Assembly (NCBI GenBank): GCA_032622095.1
Contig: CP136063.1
Location: forward strand, 10,951,814 to 11,015,813
DNA: 64,000 bases
Reading direction: 5' to 3'
Source of the DNA: Siphonodentalium dalli
Taxonomy: Eukaryota; Mollusca; Scaphopoda; Gadilida; Siphonodentaliidae
Below are positions 13,100-26,418 of this stretch, in pieces. The translations under genes were made by a program, and so were the position numbers. The notes beneath the pieces are model-generated. The model was given only the letters and a program-made list of their open reading frames with translations, made no database searches and was not told the DNA's origin. The first letter of the stretch is position 1; each line of letters starts with the position of its first letter.

Positions 13100-16000
13100 A
13101 ATCTGAACCCGGTCACCCAAGGCCCATCCATACTGAATATAATTTACTTTCATTAAAGATTAAAGTTTCATAACTCTGCAGATGTTATAATGGTGTTACC
13201 ATTTTCAAATTTTAAAACATGTTTAAAAAAAAAAATTATGTTTGTTAAATTGAGCAAGGTGAAAATTCCAAAAAAAAATGAATTAAATTTTTTTATTTAT
13301 TTTTTAAGTTATATCACTGGCTCCGTCAACATTTGAACCAGTGACTTCATTTGAACTAATCTTAATCACAGTCCCCCAAGGACCCTTTGTACCAAATATG
13401 AACCCATTCATCCCAATGAAATTTGAGAAGTAGTCATTTTAAAAATTACTAAGGTGGAAAAGAGTTATGGTTCATTTGAAACAAGACAGTCAATGACTGT
13501 AGGGTCGCTCACCAGACTGTAAAGACGGAGAAGACTGGGACTCTGAAGACTACAATAGTCAGTACGTTGTTATAACAAAATTAGTCTTTCAAAATTAAAT
13601 TTTAAATTAAAAAAATTGTTTTATTTAAAAAAAATTGTTTTTATCAATAAGTAAAACCTAAGTTTTTTTTAACCTCTGACATTGAAAATTATCTATTTTT
13701 TGTTGTTAAATGAAGCAAGGAGTTAAATCTAAAAAATTAAATCTAAATTGTTTTATTTTTTTTTAAAGATATTGACCCTGGCTCCACCCATGTTTGCCCA
13801 GTGATCCCATGTTAACAGATCTGAACCCCAGAAAACCAAGGACCCTCCATGCCAAATATAAGCTTAATGGTTCTTGACAAGAAGTTGTTTTAAGACTTAA
13901 TCCGGAGGAAAAGAGTTATGGCCCTGGCTTTGCAACTATTTGACTTGGTGACCTCATTTTAGTCATCTAGGCAATATCCACACCAAATATGAACCCATTC
14001 AGTCTTATGGGTCTGGAGAAGAAGATGTTTAAACAATTTTTGATGGAAGGACCGATGATGGCCGATGAGCTCCACAGGAGATTATGCCTCAGGTGAGCTT
14101 AAAACTATCATCACGGGAACCGATATATTAGTACCAAACTTGAACTCACCAACTCAAATAGTTTGTCCTATGGAGGGGGTTAAAGTTTTTGGAGTGAGTG
14201 GCTAATTCTTAAACTTATAAAGTTGTCTCTATTAGAAACAGTCTCAATCAACAAATGGTGGTCACACAAACTACCAGTCTTATTAAAACCAGACCTAATT
14301 TTCATTACTTTCAAATTAGTTGAGAGTTGACTGTAAGGAAACCTTGGTCTAGTTATTAACTAGACTGACAAACTACAGAACCATTCATAGGGTAGTAATT
14401 AATTCACTGAAAGGAAGTGTTAAAACTGTATAAACAACATATTTTCACTGACCCACCACTTAGTAGAGACCAAATGCTCCTGGGAATAAATTTGACATTC
14501 AATTTCAAAACTAATTACCAAAACAAAACACTGGCTGGAGAGAGCTGTGTGTGCTTGACCGGATTGTTGATACAACTGTCAGATTTGACATGTGGATAAT
14601 TATCAACAGGGCAGACTGGTATTTTCACTGTAAGAGATCATATCCTAGCATATACACAGGGTGTAATGCATTGTGACTGTGAAAGATATTTAAAACATGT
14701 GTTTGATAACAGGGATGCTGAAAGCGCCAATGACCTGTTAGATGGTGGTTTATTTTTTATTGCAATAAGGCATCAGACTGCTGTCAAATTTTGCCAAGAA
14801 TATTTCTATCTGAAGAATATGGATGAGGGTGAGAGGGTTTTTTAATATTTGTGTCTTTAACAATTAACTTTAAAAACAAAAATATTATTGAAATAAATAA
14901 ATAAAAAATTCAATTTAAATTTTTTTTTTAATTGATCTGATTGATCAAGGAGTTCAATAAAAAAAAATTTGTTATGAGTTATGTCCCTGGCTCCACCCAC
15001 ATTTGACCCAGTGACCTCATTTGAACAAATCTGAACCCATTCGACCCGATGGTACAAGAGAAGAAATCGTTTTAAGAAATACTATGGAGGGAAAGAGTTA
15101 TGGCCCTGTCTTCGCAACTATTTGACCCAGTGACCCCATTTCAACAAATCTGAATCTAAGTCATGTAGGGACCCTCTATACCAAATCTAAGCTAAATAGG
15201 CCTAATGGTTTTTTCGAAGAAAGTTTTTTTTTTTTATGTCCCTGGCTCCGCCCCTATTTAACCCAGTGACCCCATTTGAACAAATCTGAATGTCAGTCAT
15301 GTAGGGACCCTCTATACCAAATCTAAGCTAAATAGGCCCAATGGTTTTTGAGAAGAAAGTATTTTAAGAATTACCATGGAGGGAAAGAGTTATGGCCCTG
15401 GTTTCGCAACTATCTGACTTGGAGACCTCATTTTAACAAATCTGATTAACAGTTACCTAGGGAACATCCACAAACAATATGAACCCATTCGGTCCAATGG
15501 AACTTTAGAAGAAGATGTTCAAAGAATTGTTGATGGACGGACGGACGGATGGACGGACGAGTAGTGATGACTATAGCTCCACCGGAGACTTCGTCTCAGG
15601 TGAGCTAAAAATCAAAGGTCAAAATGCAAAAATGTTATTTTTTTTTAGAGTTATGTCCCTGGCTCTGTCCCTATTTGACCCAGTGACCCCATTTGAACAA
15701 ATCTGAACCCCAGTCACCCAAGGTCTCTATGTACCAAATATAAGCCAAATCAGCCAAATATTTTTTTAGAAGAAGTCATTGTAATAATTACTATGAGTTA
15801 TGGCCCTGGTTTCTCAACTAATTGACCGGGTGACCTCATTTGAACAAATCTGAACACCAGTCACCCAAGGACCCTCCATACCAAATATTAGCTAAATCGG
15901 CCCAACGGTTCTGAACAAGAAGTCGTTGTAAGAATTACTATGGAGGAATAGAGTTATGGCCCTGGCTTCACAACTATTTGACCCAGTGACCTCATTTGAA

Positions 16001-16340
16001 CAAATCTGAATGAGAGTCACCTAGGGAACATCCACACCAAATATGAACCAATTCGGTCATCCGGTTTCAGAGGAGAAGATGTTCAAAGAATTGTTGACGG
16101 ACGGACGGATGGACGGACGGATGGACGGACGGACGACGGACGAGGAGTGATGACTATAGCTCCACCGGAGACTTCGTCTCAGGTGAGCTAAAAACCTGAA
16201 TGTGATTCACATAGGGAACATCCACACCAAATATGAACCCATTCTGTCTTACTGTTTTGGAGGAGAAGATGATTCTTGACGGACGGACGGACAAGGAGTG
16301 ATGATTATAGCTCCACCGGAAACTTCGTTTCAGGTGAGCT
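13100..16340 (+). repeat. Cluster of family B tandem-core/GGAC/hairpin repeats
   Basis: Repeated modules carry GAGTTATGGCCCTGGCTTCG, TTTGACCCAGTGACCTCATT, GAACAAATCTGAA, ACCAAATATGAACCCATTCG and AGAAGAAGATGTTCAAAGAA, in varying numbers. At least four ends are visible, each with a GGAC/ATGG microsatellite and then a hairpin built on TAGCTCCACCGGAGAC...TCAGGTGAGCTA: about 14066-14098 (degenerate), 15574-15607, 16157-16190 and 16308-16340. The long GGAC run is 16097-16141. No gene is recognised in this stretch. Confidence 0.8.
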
Positions 16341-16430
16341 GAAAAGCTGAAAGTATTTATTTTCATAAAATCTGCCAAGTATTTTTAACCCACACAGAAC
16401 CAAGTCAGTCCAATAATAGCTTGAGTTTCA

Positions 16431-16982
16431 CTAGACCAAGTCTTCTCAGTCCACAACAGCTTGGGACATCTGTTGGGTTGATGCTGTTTTGTCCCCTCCC
16501 ATTACTCTTCTATAACAAACTTTACATCCATAATTGTATGTGGGAGTTATCTTGCTTATGTCTTCAGATGAGGTCAAATGGATGCTTTGTGTATATGAAC
16601 ATAGATGGCAGCCTTTCCCAAGCACGATGATACAAAAGTATCAAACATGCATAATTATATCAGAGGTCCATTAAATGTCAGAGCAACAAAATTGATAAGT
16701 AAACAAAGCTTTGTTTTCCAGAGAATTTTGATTTGTCTCGCTATCAGAAAATGTATTTAAACAATACATGAAACGATCATATCATCACTTTACCTTTTCT
16801 ATCAAGATTATTCTGTCAGATTATTTATCACATTCAGGGGTTCATGTGAATGTCTGGGCTTCACATGTACATATAGTACATATTTTGAATGAAAGTCCAT
16901 TATAGAAGAGTAACGGGAGGGGACTAAAACAGCATCATCCCAACCGATATCCGATGTTGTGGACCGAGAAGACTTGGTCTAG
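16431..16982. mobile_element. Non-autonomous TIR element, 84-bp imperfect inverted ends
   Basis: CTAGACCAAGTCTTCTCAGT at 16431 is matched in reverse complement at 16982 inward. The similarity continues for about 84 bp (to CCTCCCATTACTCTTCTATA on the left). TA dinucleotides (16432-16433 and 16980-16981) sit at the borders, which would suit a TA-duplicating Tc1/mariner-like element with ends starting GACCAAG, but CTAG at both ends leaves this open. The interior of about 385 bp encodes nothing recognisable. Confidence 0.7.
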
Positions 16983-17084
16983 AGTATCAGCTGTGAATTA
17001 TCAATCGATTTCAATGTTCTGGTCACGTGATGCCACGGGCGATGCATTTGAACTATGAGGGGGAAAATGACATTGGAGATTTAG

Positions 17085-17280
17085 TTTTTGTGATGCGTAC
17101 TATAAAAGACGAATGGAGCCCTCAATTTAATGTCCTCATAGTAGTGAACATCCCTACCAAATTTCATTGAGATCCAAGCTACTGTTCAAGTTATGATATG
17201 AAAAGACATCAGACGCACGTCTGACGGACGGCTAGACAGGTGCAAAACAGTATACCCCACTTTTTTTTAATAAAATATGT
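17085..17280 (+). repeat. Family A repeat, single core copy
   Basis: The text TTTAATGTCCTCATAGTAGT...ACCAAATTTCATTGAGATCC...CAAGTTATGA is the same core as the 174-bp tandem array at 25.15-25.83 kb. It is followed by GACGGACGGCTAGACAGG and CAAAACAGTATACCCC, which is the start of the same 3' hairpin, here without a clear second arm. Confidence 0.8.
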
Positions 17281-18889
17281 GTACACATATGAAAATAATG
17301 CATGAACATTATGTATCACGCAGCTTGAAATAATTATAGCTTCCACATCAGTAATCAAATAATATAATATGTTCTTACAGCGAATTGCCCATTGTCAATG
17401 TTTGTAACATTTGTCTTGCTTGTAAGCAAAATATAAATTTTATTTTGAGAAGTTTGAATTGGTTTTAGGAAAACGTCCGATATCCTAAAGTTCTTCATAG
17501 TTTCACAATTTTGGGAATCTGTGCCCCATTGCTTATATATTACAGCATCAAAGAGACGGAGTTTACAAAAATTGTGAAGTTACAAGTCGAGGCATGATAA
17601 AACTTATATATACTATGGCAAGTGACAATATCATATTAATATTAACACCTAACACTACCATACATTGTGACTATTTGCAATAGGTCCCCATTTGCAGAAT
17701 TCCCCTAAAATGGCGAAAAAGAGAGATTTGAAGGGGAACAGTTGTGTACATGTCAATTGAGACTGATTTTAAACGATGTGCAAATTTAAAACTGAGCAAA
17801 AACTAGAAGGAATCCTGAGTTTACATCAAACCACATGGCAGACAAAATGGCTATGTTGATGTACTAAATGTTAGACTGAATGGACAAATATAGGTCTGCA
17901 TGTATGCCAATAGTTTCATACAAGCAACAAACATCAACACAATTACCCATATGTGAAGTGACAAAACATGGTAACATTGATGATGTTGAAATACATGTGA
18001 TTGTTAAGAAGTACACATGATCCAGACTGATGGTGCGCGAAAGCACGACCTACAACCATGGAGTGACACCTTCCCTGACCAAATAGCCTGAATTAGTTAT
18101 GTCAACACAACCTGCAGACAAGTAGCATATACACGGTTGTGGTTTTACTTCTTTCTAGTTCATTTCAATGATGTCTATAACTATTTCAGTGTCCGAATAA
18201 TTATTTCGAGCATATAAACACACATCTTCACAACAAATTGATGACGCAGTTATGTTTTACACTATGTAAATCTGTCTTGATGGTGTTTAAGATATACATG
18301 TATCTTCGGGAATGATTAAGCACTTATACTGTAATCAGATCCAAGATATTTACAAAAATATTTGTGTCCGTTTTAAATTCGCCCATTTAAAACTGAGCAA
18401 AAAAATAGTGCTGCACAAATTTAAATACAAGTAAGGTATACACAGCAAATGTTTATCAACCTTGGCACATATTTTTGATAGAACAAGCCACTTTTATCGA
18501 TTATTGTATCATTTTTCGTTTAAAATATGTCTCAATTGAGATATACATACACCCATTCCTCCCTTCAAATCTTTTTTTCCCGCCCATTTATGGGACCTAC
18601 GCAAATGGGGATATACTAATTTGGATAACCAAATCAGCTTTTTGTGAAATTCCATTGTTGTTGTACTGGATGATATGGGGATTATGTATCTTTAATAATG
18701 AAAGTGTCAATGACACTGTAGCTCAACCTGGAGAGGTGATAATTCATACATTACAGCCAATGGAGATACATGTATAAGGAATGCGGAAAGTTGTTATTTT
18801 TAAGTAGCGTTCACCAGAGGTCAACCCGAAGCACCTTATGAAGTTTGGGATCAATGAGAAAAAAAATCATGTTGTCAGTCAAGGGCATG
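17281..18889. other. No gene recognised
   Basis: AT-rich DNA with short open frames in several directions, none with family motifs or matching splice sites. It contains GGCGAAAAAGAGAG-like and TTAAAACTGAGCAAAAA motifs (17789 and 18388) that occur twice, a weak dispersed repeat. Confidence 0.5.
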
Positions 18890-19711
18890 AAAAGGTATTT
18901 AGTGATGTTAAGAGTAAAATCCAAGATGGCTGCCGGCAGTTCTTTGAATATTGTTCAAATTCAAGAGCTGCCATCCAGAATTGATCGTGAAATGCCTGTA
19001 AATTTTTTGAACATTTCTCCAATAAACGTCCGCTGCAGGGTGTACTGATGTATTAATTTGTGAAATCCAAGATGGCTGTATGTTTGTTTTTAACAAAATT
19101 TGGAAAAAATTTGATGGCTCCCATCTAGTGACAATGATAGATGTGGCCTGTAGGGAATGGCGAAGGATTTAGTTATGCAAAGAATAAAATCCAAGATGGC
19201 CACTGGTGGCCATGTTTTTCAACTAAATTTAATGACTCTTTATCTAGTGGTTCATATGAAGTTTGGTGACGAATGGATTATGGATGTGATCTCTAGCCTA
19301 CTGTAGGGCGCCAAAGAATTTAGTCATGCAAAGAGTAAAATCTAAGATGGCTGCCAGCAGCTATGTTTTTCATAAAAATTCATTAAATTTTGATAGCCAC
19401 CAACCAGAGGTGACCCTAAACATGGCTGTAAATTTTCAAAACATTTTTCCAATAAATACCAACTGAAAGGTGTGCCGATGAATTCAAATTTGAAATCCAA
19501 GATGGCTGTTTTAAACGAATTTCGGGAAACATTCATGGCTCCCATGTAGAGGTCACTCCAAAGATCCTTATGAAGTTGGTGATGATCGGATGAGAGCTGT
19601 GACCTGTAGGGTGTGCTAAAGGAAATTGTTGACAGATGGACGGATACACGCTCAGACAAACGCCATCCCATGGCAATAGCTTACATTTTACTTTGGCAAG
19701 TTGAGCTAAAA
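18890..19711 (+). repeat. Family C tandem-core element, copy 2
   Basis: Units carrying AAGGATTTAGTTATGCAAAG...AAATCCAAGATGGC start near 18893, 19154 and 19315; the last two are 161 bp apart. They are followed by TTGTTGACAGATGGACGGAT and a weak terminal hairpin at about 19677-19709 (TAGCTTACATTTTACTTTGG then CAAGTTGAGCTA). It is the same family as 12430-13079, more diverged. Confidence 0.75.
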
Positions 19712-22700
19712 ATTGCACCTAAACAAAATAGAGCAAAATATTTTATAACAGACATATGCACAAGACCGACAGAACTGATTTCAATATCTCGCACCAAACT
19801 TTGCAAATCCTTTGCATTGAAGTGGAGTATAGGAGAAGGATGAATCATAAGTTTGTCCTTTACACAGCCTTAGGTGGTGTCTTCTCTTGAGAAAGTTTTG
19901 TTCTCATTTTTTTCTTTAACTGTGTCTTTGCAACCATTTATCTGTCTTGACCAATGTCACAGTCTTATATAGAAACTGAGAAAAATCTTCATTGGAGCTG
20001 GTGAAGCTGGTGTTGGCTGATTTTCTTTTAGAAGTTATGCCAGACATCCCCTCCTGCCTCTGAAATGGGCCTCAATCCTTACCACGTGAAATGTCAGAAC
20101 CTGAAATATAAATTTGCATCATCACAACTAACAATTAATAGTAATAACTTCAGCCAGTCCGGAGGATAAACTCAGTTCAGAGGAGAAAAAGTGTCAATAT
20201 TGCATTCAACCACCTGAGTGTAATCGCTATTTTTGTCATATCAAAAGTTGCTGCCACACAAAAGACACTTGCACTGCCGATCAGGCATGGATTCGAAGAC
20301 ACCATTGCTATTCTACTTCTAATTATTATTTATGTTTTCTTTTATTTTAAATATTTTTATTATCATGACGTCAGCGTGCTTTGTCAAAATATTAAATCAA
20401 AGCTGCGTTGAATTTGGCATGATACAGTGCAATTTGTTGTTTTAGGCCAAAAGTCGAACATTTTCCTACTTTCACTGACTTTTGGTTATCAGTTTGAAAA
20501 TTTCCAAACGTAGGGATTATATCAGTTTGTAAATTTACAACAGTGGGAAAGCTTGAGATGGTTGGAAATTTCCAACCCAAGTGCGATGGGGTGCAAAGGA
20601 ATTTCATAGACTTGGATATTTGGTATGGTTCAAGGAGGTGTGCAGTTGCACATTCAATGTGGACATCTCTGTTAAATCCCATTTTCTAATTTAATTGTCT
20701 TTATATTATAGCCCTACTATGCAAATTATGTTCATTCAATTTGATTTATTTGCAAAAGCACCAACAAAGGCAGTATGCTAATAAAACAATACATCAATAT
20801 ATATATATATATCAGTTTGTAAAATATATAAAAAGAGTAGGATCTCTCTGGCTGATAATGACTTTTCTCCCAGACCCCTATGATCGATTCAACCAAATTT
20901 GTTTGTGGTAACTCGGGGTACCCCATCGGATGTTATAATGCTGTTATTTTATCGAAATTTTGATTTAAAAAAATAAATAAACTTAATTTTTTGTTTAAAT
21001 GTGTTTTGACTTCAACCAAAAAAATAATTTTAAATTCAATATTTTTTTCAACTTTTTAAATAAAAAAATTTTAAAAATCAAAATGATTAAACAAACAAAT
21101 TGTGCTAAAAGTGCACAAAGAGGCCGCGGTTGAATAAAGGCTCACAGGAAGAGTGTGTCTAAGATCAAAATTTATCACACAGTAGCTCGCTCCCCTAAAT
21201 CCGATCTCATATTTTTTAGTAAGACACACATGTATAATTCCCATGCGCAGTGACATAAGAGCTCCGTTCAATGATGTCGATATCAATGCCAGAACTTTAT
21301 TATTATGTTAATTAGAATATAATTATGATATTCAATTTGTGTTGTGTTATTTAGTGTTGACTGTGAGATAAACATTGGTGATAATGGTGGTTGAACAATT
21401 TTGTCAGCAAGAAAAGACTCATTCAAAATGGAACTATATTTTTTCTTGAAGGGTTTCTTTGGTTGTGGTAAAGAAATAAAAATATTTTTTTAACCCCAGG
21501 CATTTCGAGATCATTTTCCTTGCTAAAATGTGATTATGTGATAGAATTGATCTCGAATTCATCCAATTTATTTACAAAATTTATAAACCTTGTCCACAAA
21601 ATTTGTATTTGAGTCGAGCTTTAGCTTGGTTAATAAATTTAATATAAAATTGCGACTCATTAGAGATCCTCTACGTATGCACTTAGTGCACAAATGGACT
21701 GCAGGCCGATCCAACACTAAATATGGAGCCAGTTTCAGCCACATAATAAAATAACATGAATTTTTATTGTGTAATGGCATACATAAATATTTATTCAGAA
21801 CACTTAAGTGCCTGACAACATTGCCCAATTTACAATTCAATATAAATACTGATAAGACTGGCACTATGAAGACTACAACAGTCAGTACTTGTCAAATTTA
21901 CTTCAAAATAAATAGTTAGAATTATACACTCAGCTTAGAAATTAAAGTGTTCACAGTGACATACATATTCTTGATTCAATTAATTTGAAGGCAGAGTATT
22001 AAATCTGCAAGGACTGCACCTTCTTGAATAACCAACCCAATTTGAGCAAACCTGATATGAGATTCATGTGTTGACATTTAATATGTGCACCACATGTGTA
22101 CATGTGTTGGAAGACATATAAAATGTATTACACTGACATTCATCAGAAGAGTTATTTGAATTAAGTGAATGTTATCAGGAACTAAATTCTACAGGTAGTT
22201 CATACTCAAATTTAAATGTTAAAATAGTAGGAAAAGGGTACGAAAGATTTTAGATACCAGTCAGGTATTTAAAGCTTAATGAAACTGTCCAATTTTGTCC
22301 TCATCAGAAGCAGAACCCACCCCATGATATCGTGTTATAAACTAATAAATAGTGGGAAAATATTACAACTGGGAGCCCCTTCTCTTGATTTATATTGGTC
22401 TATAATTATATATTCATTTTGGTATTTATAATTGGTTTTGGAAAAAAAAATCAAATGTCATTGAAAAAATATGCAATCAATCCGCCATCCCCTCCCCTCC
22501 TCTGTTGGCATATCCCTGCGAGAATAGGACATGTAGGATGATTTATTTGGATGTCTGACTACTAACTCTGACATGCATTTCAACACCCACCTCCATGTTC
22601 TATTTGAGTAAGTACATGTGTGCCCCACTATTATGAGTACACATGGACATATAAAGACTTTGAAAAAAACAAATTCTAGTATGTCAGTGAGTATGTGGGT

Positions 22701-24090
22701 TAATACTACACATGTACCCTCTGTCAAACAAGTATTTCATTTAGATTAAATAGTGGATTCAACTTTACTCCTGCCACCAATAGACCAGGCATTGTTTCTG
22801 CTGGATCTGCCCCAGTCACCCAAGGACCAAATATATACAGACGGACGGATGACTATAGCTCCACCAGAGACTTCACATTAGGTGAGCTAAAATCCACATC
22901 ACTTTATCATATACTATCCTTAACAACCTAATCGACAATACATTTTTTGTATAATTGCAACCACTTTTTTGCTTTTTGTGATAACTCATTTTTTTGCCAA
23001 TGTCACTGAGTATAATAGTAAATGCAGCTTTAAATCATTACCTTTATTAAGATTCATATCCTTTTGTTCTCGTCCAATAGCTCATTTGATAAGTTATGGT
23101 CCAATTTCTGTTCACATTGGGATATAGCTACGATATCTAAAAATAAAATATACAAGTACTTTATAATCACTCAGAATAAATTAATATGTACCACAATATG
23201 GTGGTAGACTGTTTGTCTATATGACATTGGATTATCAACTTGAAATTGTACTGCTGCAATCTTTTTAAACTGCTTTTGTCCATAGTTTCAGATAGTTTGC
23301 TTAAATTTAAGTAAGATTCTGCAAATATCAAATTTCGGATCGAATTGAATATTTAAAACAACTTGAGTTAAACCAAATTGCCATTCATGGAAATTAACGA
23401 GAGTATGAGAAATGATATAAGATTAACATGAGTGAATTATAGATCACCACAAAGTCTTGGGTCATTAAAGAAGCATGTTTATATTGTGGACTCTTTGATT
23501 CAGAAATTCAATCCAGTCCAGTAAATTAACTGTTGCAAATAACTTATGAAGCGGACCATTACGAGTATAAAATGAGATATCCTATAGAGTATAGTGCTTG
23601 TGTAGAGAGTTAGGAAATCAGAGAGATGTACAACACAATTTCAAAGATCCATCATGTTACCTTCATGTATGTGCCTTCACATTAATCTCTATTTAAATAA
23701 TTACTGTTGAACAAATAAATAAAAACAAAAACAATTCATTAAACTTTACTGTTTTTGATACCAAACATTTTCACTCAGGAAAATAAACATTTGTCTGGTT
23801 TCCTCAATGAGATAATTGTTTTTGTGCACTCAAATCACGAGATATCCTCTTAATATACATGTGGTTGATGTCAGCGTCAATAAATTTGTTACCAATTGTT
23901 GTGCTCTTCGACAACTCTAGTCCACAGCATTAGATTCCTTGTGTCAAAGAAATGCCTATATATAAGTGGTATTTTTCTGCACCAACCCAAAATATGTTAC
24001 TGTATCTATTACATTGAGAAGAAAAAATCACTGGGTTCATGTTTATGTGTGAAAAGATAAAAGATCTAATATATATTTTGGGACTTCTGT
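19712..24090. other. No gene recognised; one small family B remnant
   Basis: No open frame here carries a recognisable domain or paired splice sites. At 22795-22893 there is the end of a family B repeat: CCCCAGTCACCCAAGGACCA, ACGGACGGATGACTATAGCT, then CCACCAGAGACTTCACATTAGGTGAGCTAAAA in two parts forming the usual hairpin. The remainder is AT-rich sequence with a TATATATA run near 20798-20811. Confidence 0.5.
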
Positions 24091-24097
24091 CTGTTTG

Positions 24098-24676
24098 TTT
24101 GTTAGCAATGACCGGGAAAACTGCCTGACAGATTTTGACGAAATTTTTATACCTAGGGTTACTTTTGTCTGGGAAATGTTTTGGACGGGTCAAATCGTGA
24201 CCCTGACCTGACCTTGACCTTCAAAAATGTCAATTCAAGGTCAAATCTGGTAAAACGGGACGGATTTAGACGAAATTTGATACCTATCGGTACCGGTACC
24301 TTTGTCCGGGGAGTCTTTTGGACGAGTCAAATCGTGACCCCGACCTGATCTTGACCTTCAAAGTTCAATTCAAGGTCAAATCGGGTAAAACGGACAAATT
24401 TCGATAAATTTGAGGGATAATTTTGTTCGGGGAGTGTTTTGGACGGGTCAAATCGTGACCTCGACCTAACCTTCAAAATGGTCAATTCAAGGTCAAATTG
24501 CGAATTTTGACAAAATTTGGTACCTACGGTTACTTTTGTCCGAGGAGTGTTTTGGATGGGACAAATCGTGACCCCGACCTGACCTTGACCTTCAAAATGG
24601 TCAATTCAAGGTCAAATCGCGCATTTCGCCAGAAAGCAGAGGGGAAACAGCCCGGACGAAGTCGGGTCCACCAGCT
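24098..24676 (+). repeat. Tandem array dense in TGACCT/AGGTCA half-sites
   Basis: Four to five units of 113-137 bp, each with GACGGGTCAAATCGTGACCC, TGACCTGACCTTGACCTTCA, TTCAAGGTCAAAT, then a GACAAATTT and TACTTTTGTCCGGGGAGTG stretch. Matching positions are 24184, 24321, 24442 and 24555. It ends in CCCGGACGAAGTCGGGTCCA with CCAGCTAGT, where CCCGGAC/GTCGGG-type bases can pair. It directly abuts the outer hAT element's target duplication. Confidence 0.8.
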
Positions 24677-25149
24677 AGTACGATTAGAGGTGCCACGACT
24701 ATTGATTTTGATAATCGATAATCGGGCGTCAATAATCGACTATAATCGATTAATCGTACCTAATATTAATAACATCAGTGGAAGTATACCGTAATATGGC
24801 CTATTGCCTGGGTGCTCGTTAACTCAATAACTGCACTGTCGCTGGTCCTTTGAGACATTGGCTGATGTAATTTTTACATTAATAAAATGCATCATAAACC
24901 ACTGTTAATGACTAATGAGCACAATGTATTGAATACCAGCACAGTTCTCAGCGATGTTATGGTTATAATATTTGTGAGTTCATTAGAACGAACGTAGCGA
25001 TTAATTTAAGTTTTAGGAATAGCCACAGAGATGGACTGTCGTCCGGTACATACCCCCTAGTGGCATACCGCCTAGTGTGGGCATATCTATAACTTATGAC
25101 TGCTATACTCAGACAGATGGACCCAAAAATCAGCATTTTCATATAAACG

Positions 25150-25879
25150 AAGATGAATAACTATAGCACAAAAAAACAAAACAGGTGAATGTGCCATTAA
25201 ATGTCCTCATAGTGGTGAACATCCATACAAAATTTCATTGAGATCCGAGCATTACTGTTCAAGTTATGACCCGAACAGACATCGGATGGACCAAACAGCC
25301 AACATGTCCAGATAAACAAAGATGTATAACTCTAGAATGGAAAATCTGAACAAAACGATGGAACCCTCTTTTTATTGTCCTCATAGTAGTGAACATCCAC
25401 ACCAAATTTCATTGAGATTCCAGCACAACTGTTGAAGTTACGACATGAACAGACACCAGACAGACTAAAAAGCCAACATTTCCAGATAAACAAAGATGAA
25501 TAACTCTAGAATGGAAAATCCGAACAAAATGATGGAACCCTCTATTTAATGTCCTCATAGTTGTGAACATACATTCCAAATTACATTGAGATCCCAGCAC
25601 AACTGTTGAAGTTACGACATGAACAGACACCAGATGGACCAAAAATCCAACATTTCCAGATAAACAAAGATGAATAACTCTAGAATGGAAAATCCGAACA
25701 AAACGATGGAACCCTCTATTTAATGTCCTCATAGTAGTGAACATCCATACCTAATTTCATTGAGGTCCGAGCACTATTGTTCAAGTTATGACATGAACAG
25801 ACATCGGACGGACGTACGGACGGACGGACAGACAGGTGCAAAACAGTATACCCCCCTTTTTTTTTAAAAGGGGGTATAA
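25150..25879 (+). repeat. Family A pearl-like element: 174-bp tandem core, GGAC run, hairpin
   Basis: The core starts near 25299, 25473 and 25647 (CCAACATTTCCAGATAAAC), exactly 174 bp apart, with a partial unit before and after. Each core has AACTCTAGAATGGAAAATCC, TTTAATGTCCTCATAGTAGT and ACCAAATTTCATTGAGATCC. After the last core come GGACGGACGGACAGACAGG and the hairpin 25847-25878 (TATACCCCC / GGGGGTATA). This build recalls the 'pearl' elements described in oysters, which have been linked to Helentrons; that link is inference. It is inserted in the outer hAT. Confidence 0.8.
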
Positions 25880-26418
25880 CAATACAAAAGTAGGAATGAA
25901 CAATGGACCGCCGGTTGTTCTTAAATAAAGGAATCAAATGTTATGGAAACTATAAGTTTCATCAAACTTTCAGAGCGTGGTTAACAATCACAAACGTGTG
26001 CCCCACCTGCAAATTGCATGACTCAGAACAATTTAAGTATTTGATAACAGTCCGTTTCATTCAGCATTCACCTCACGATATGCGATAGCCTTTACTAGTA
26101 ACTTCTAAGTATACATTTGTACTTATACAAACAAAGTACACTTGCAATGCAATTGGGGAGAACATCACTGATTAAAATGCCATATATATATTGTTCCCTG
26201 GTTTTAGAGAGAATGTCAATCAACATCCCATTGGTCCAATCAGATTCAAGGGCGAGTGCATTCAGTTCATTGAACACGGTGACAGTCGGCACATTTCAAA
26301 GACATATTGCCACCTTTCAAGTATACTAAAATATACAACGATGTCGCAATGTGTTAAAATCTGCAGTGCGGTCAATTTGTAGAATATACAACGATCCGAC
26401 GAGAAACCATGTCGCATC

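Noticed and set aside
25409-25744. 111-codon minus frame with repeated MFTTMRTLNRGFH units
   Set aside because: It is a reading of the 174-bp family A tandem repeat (58 codons per unit, an exact multiple of 3), so openness follows from the repeat.
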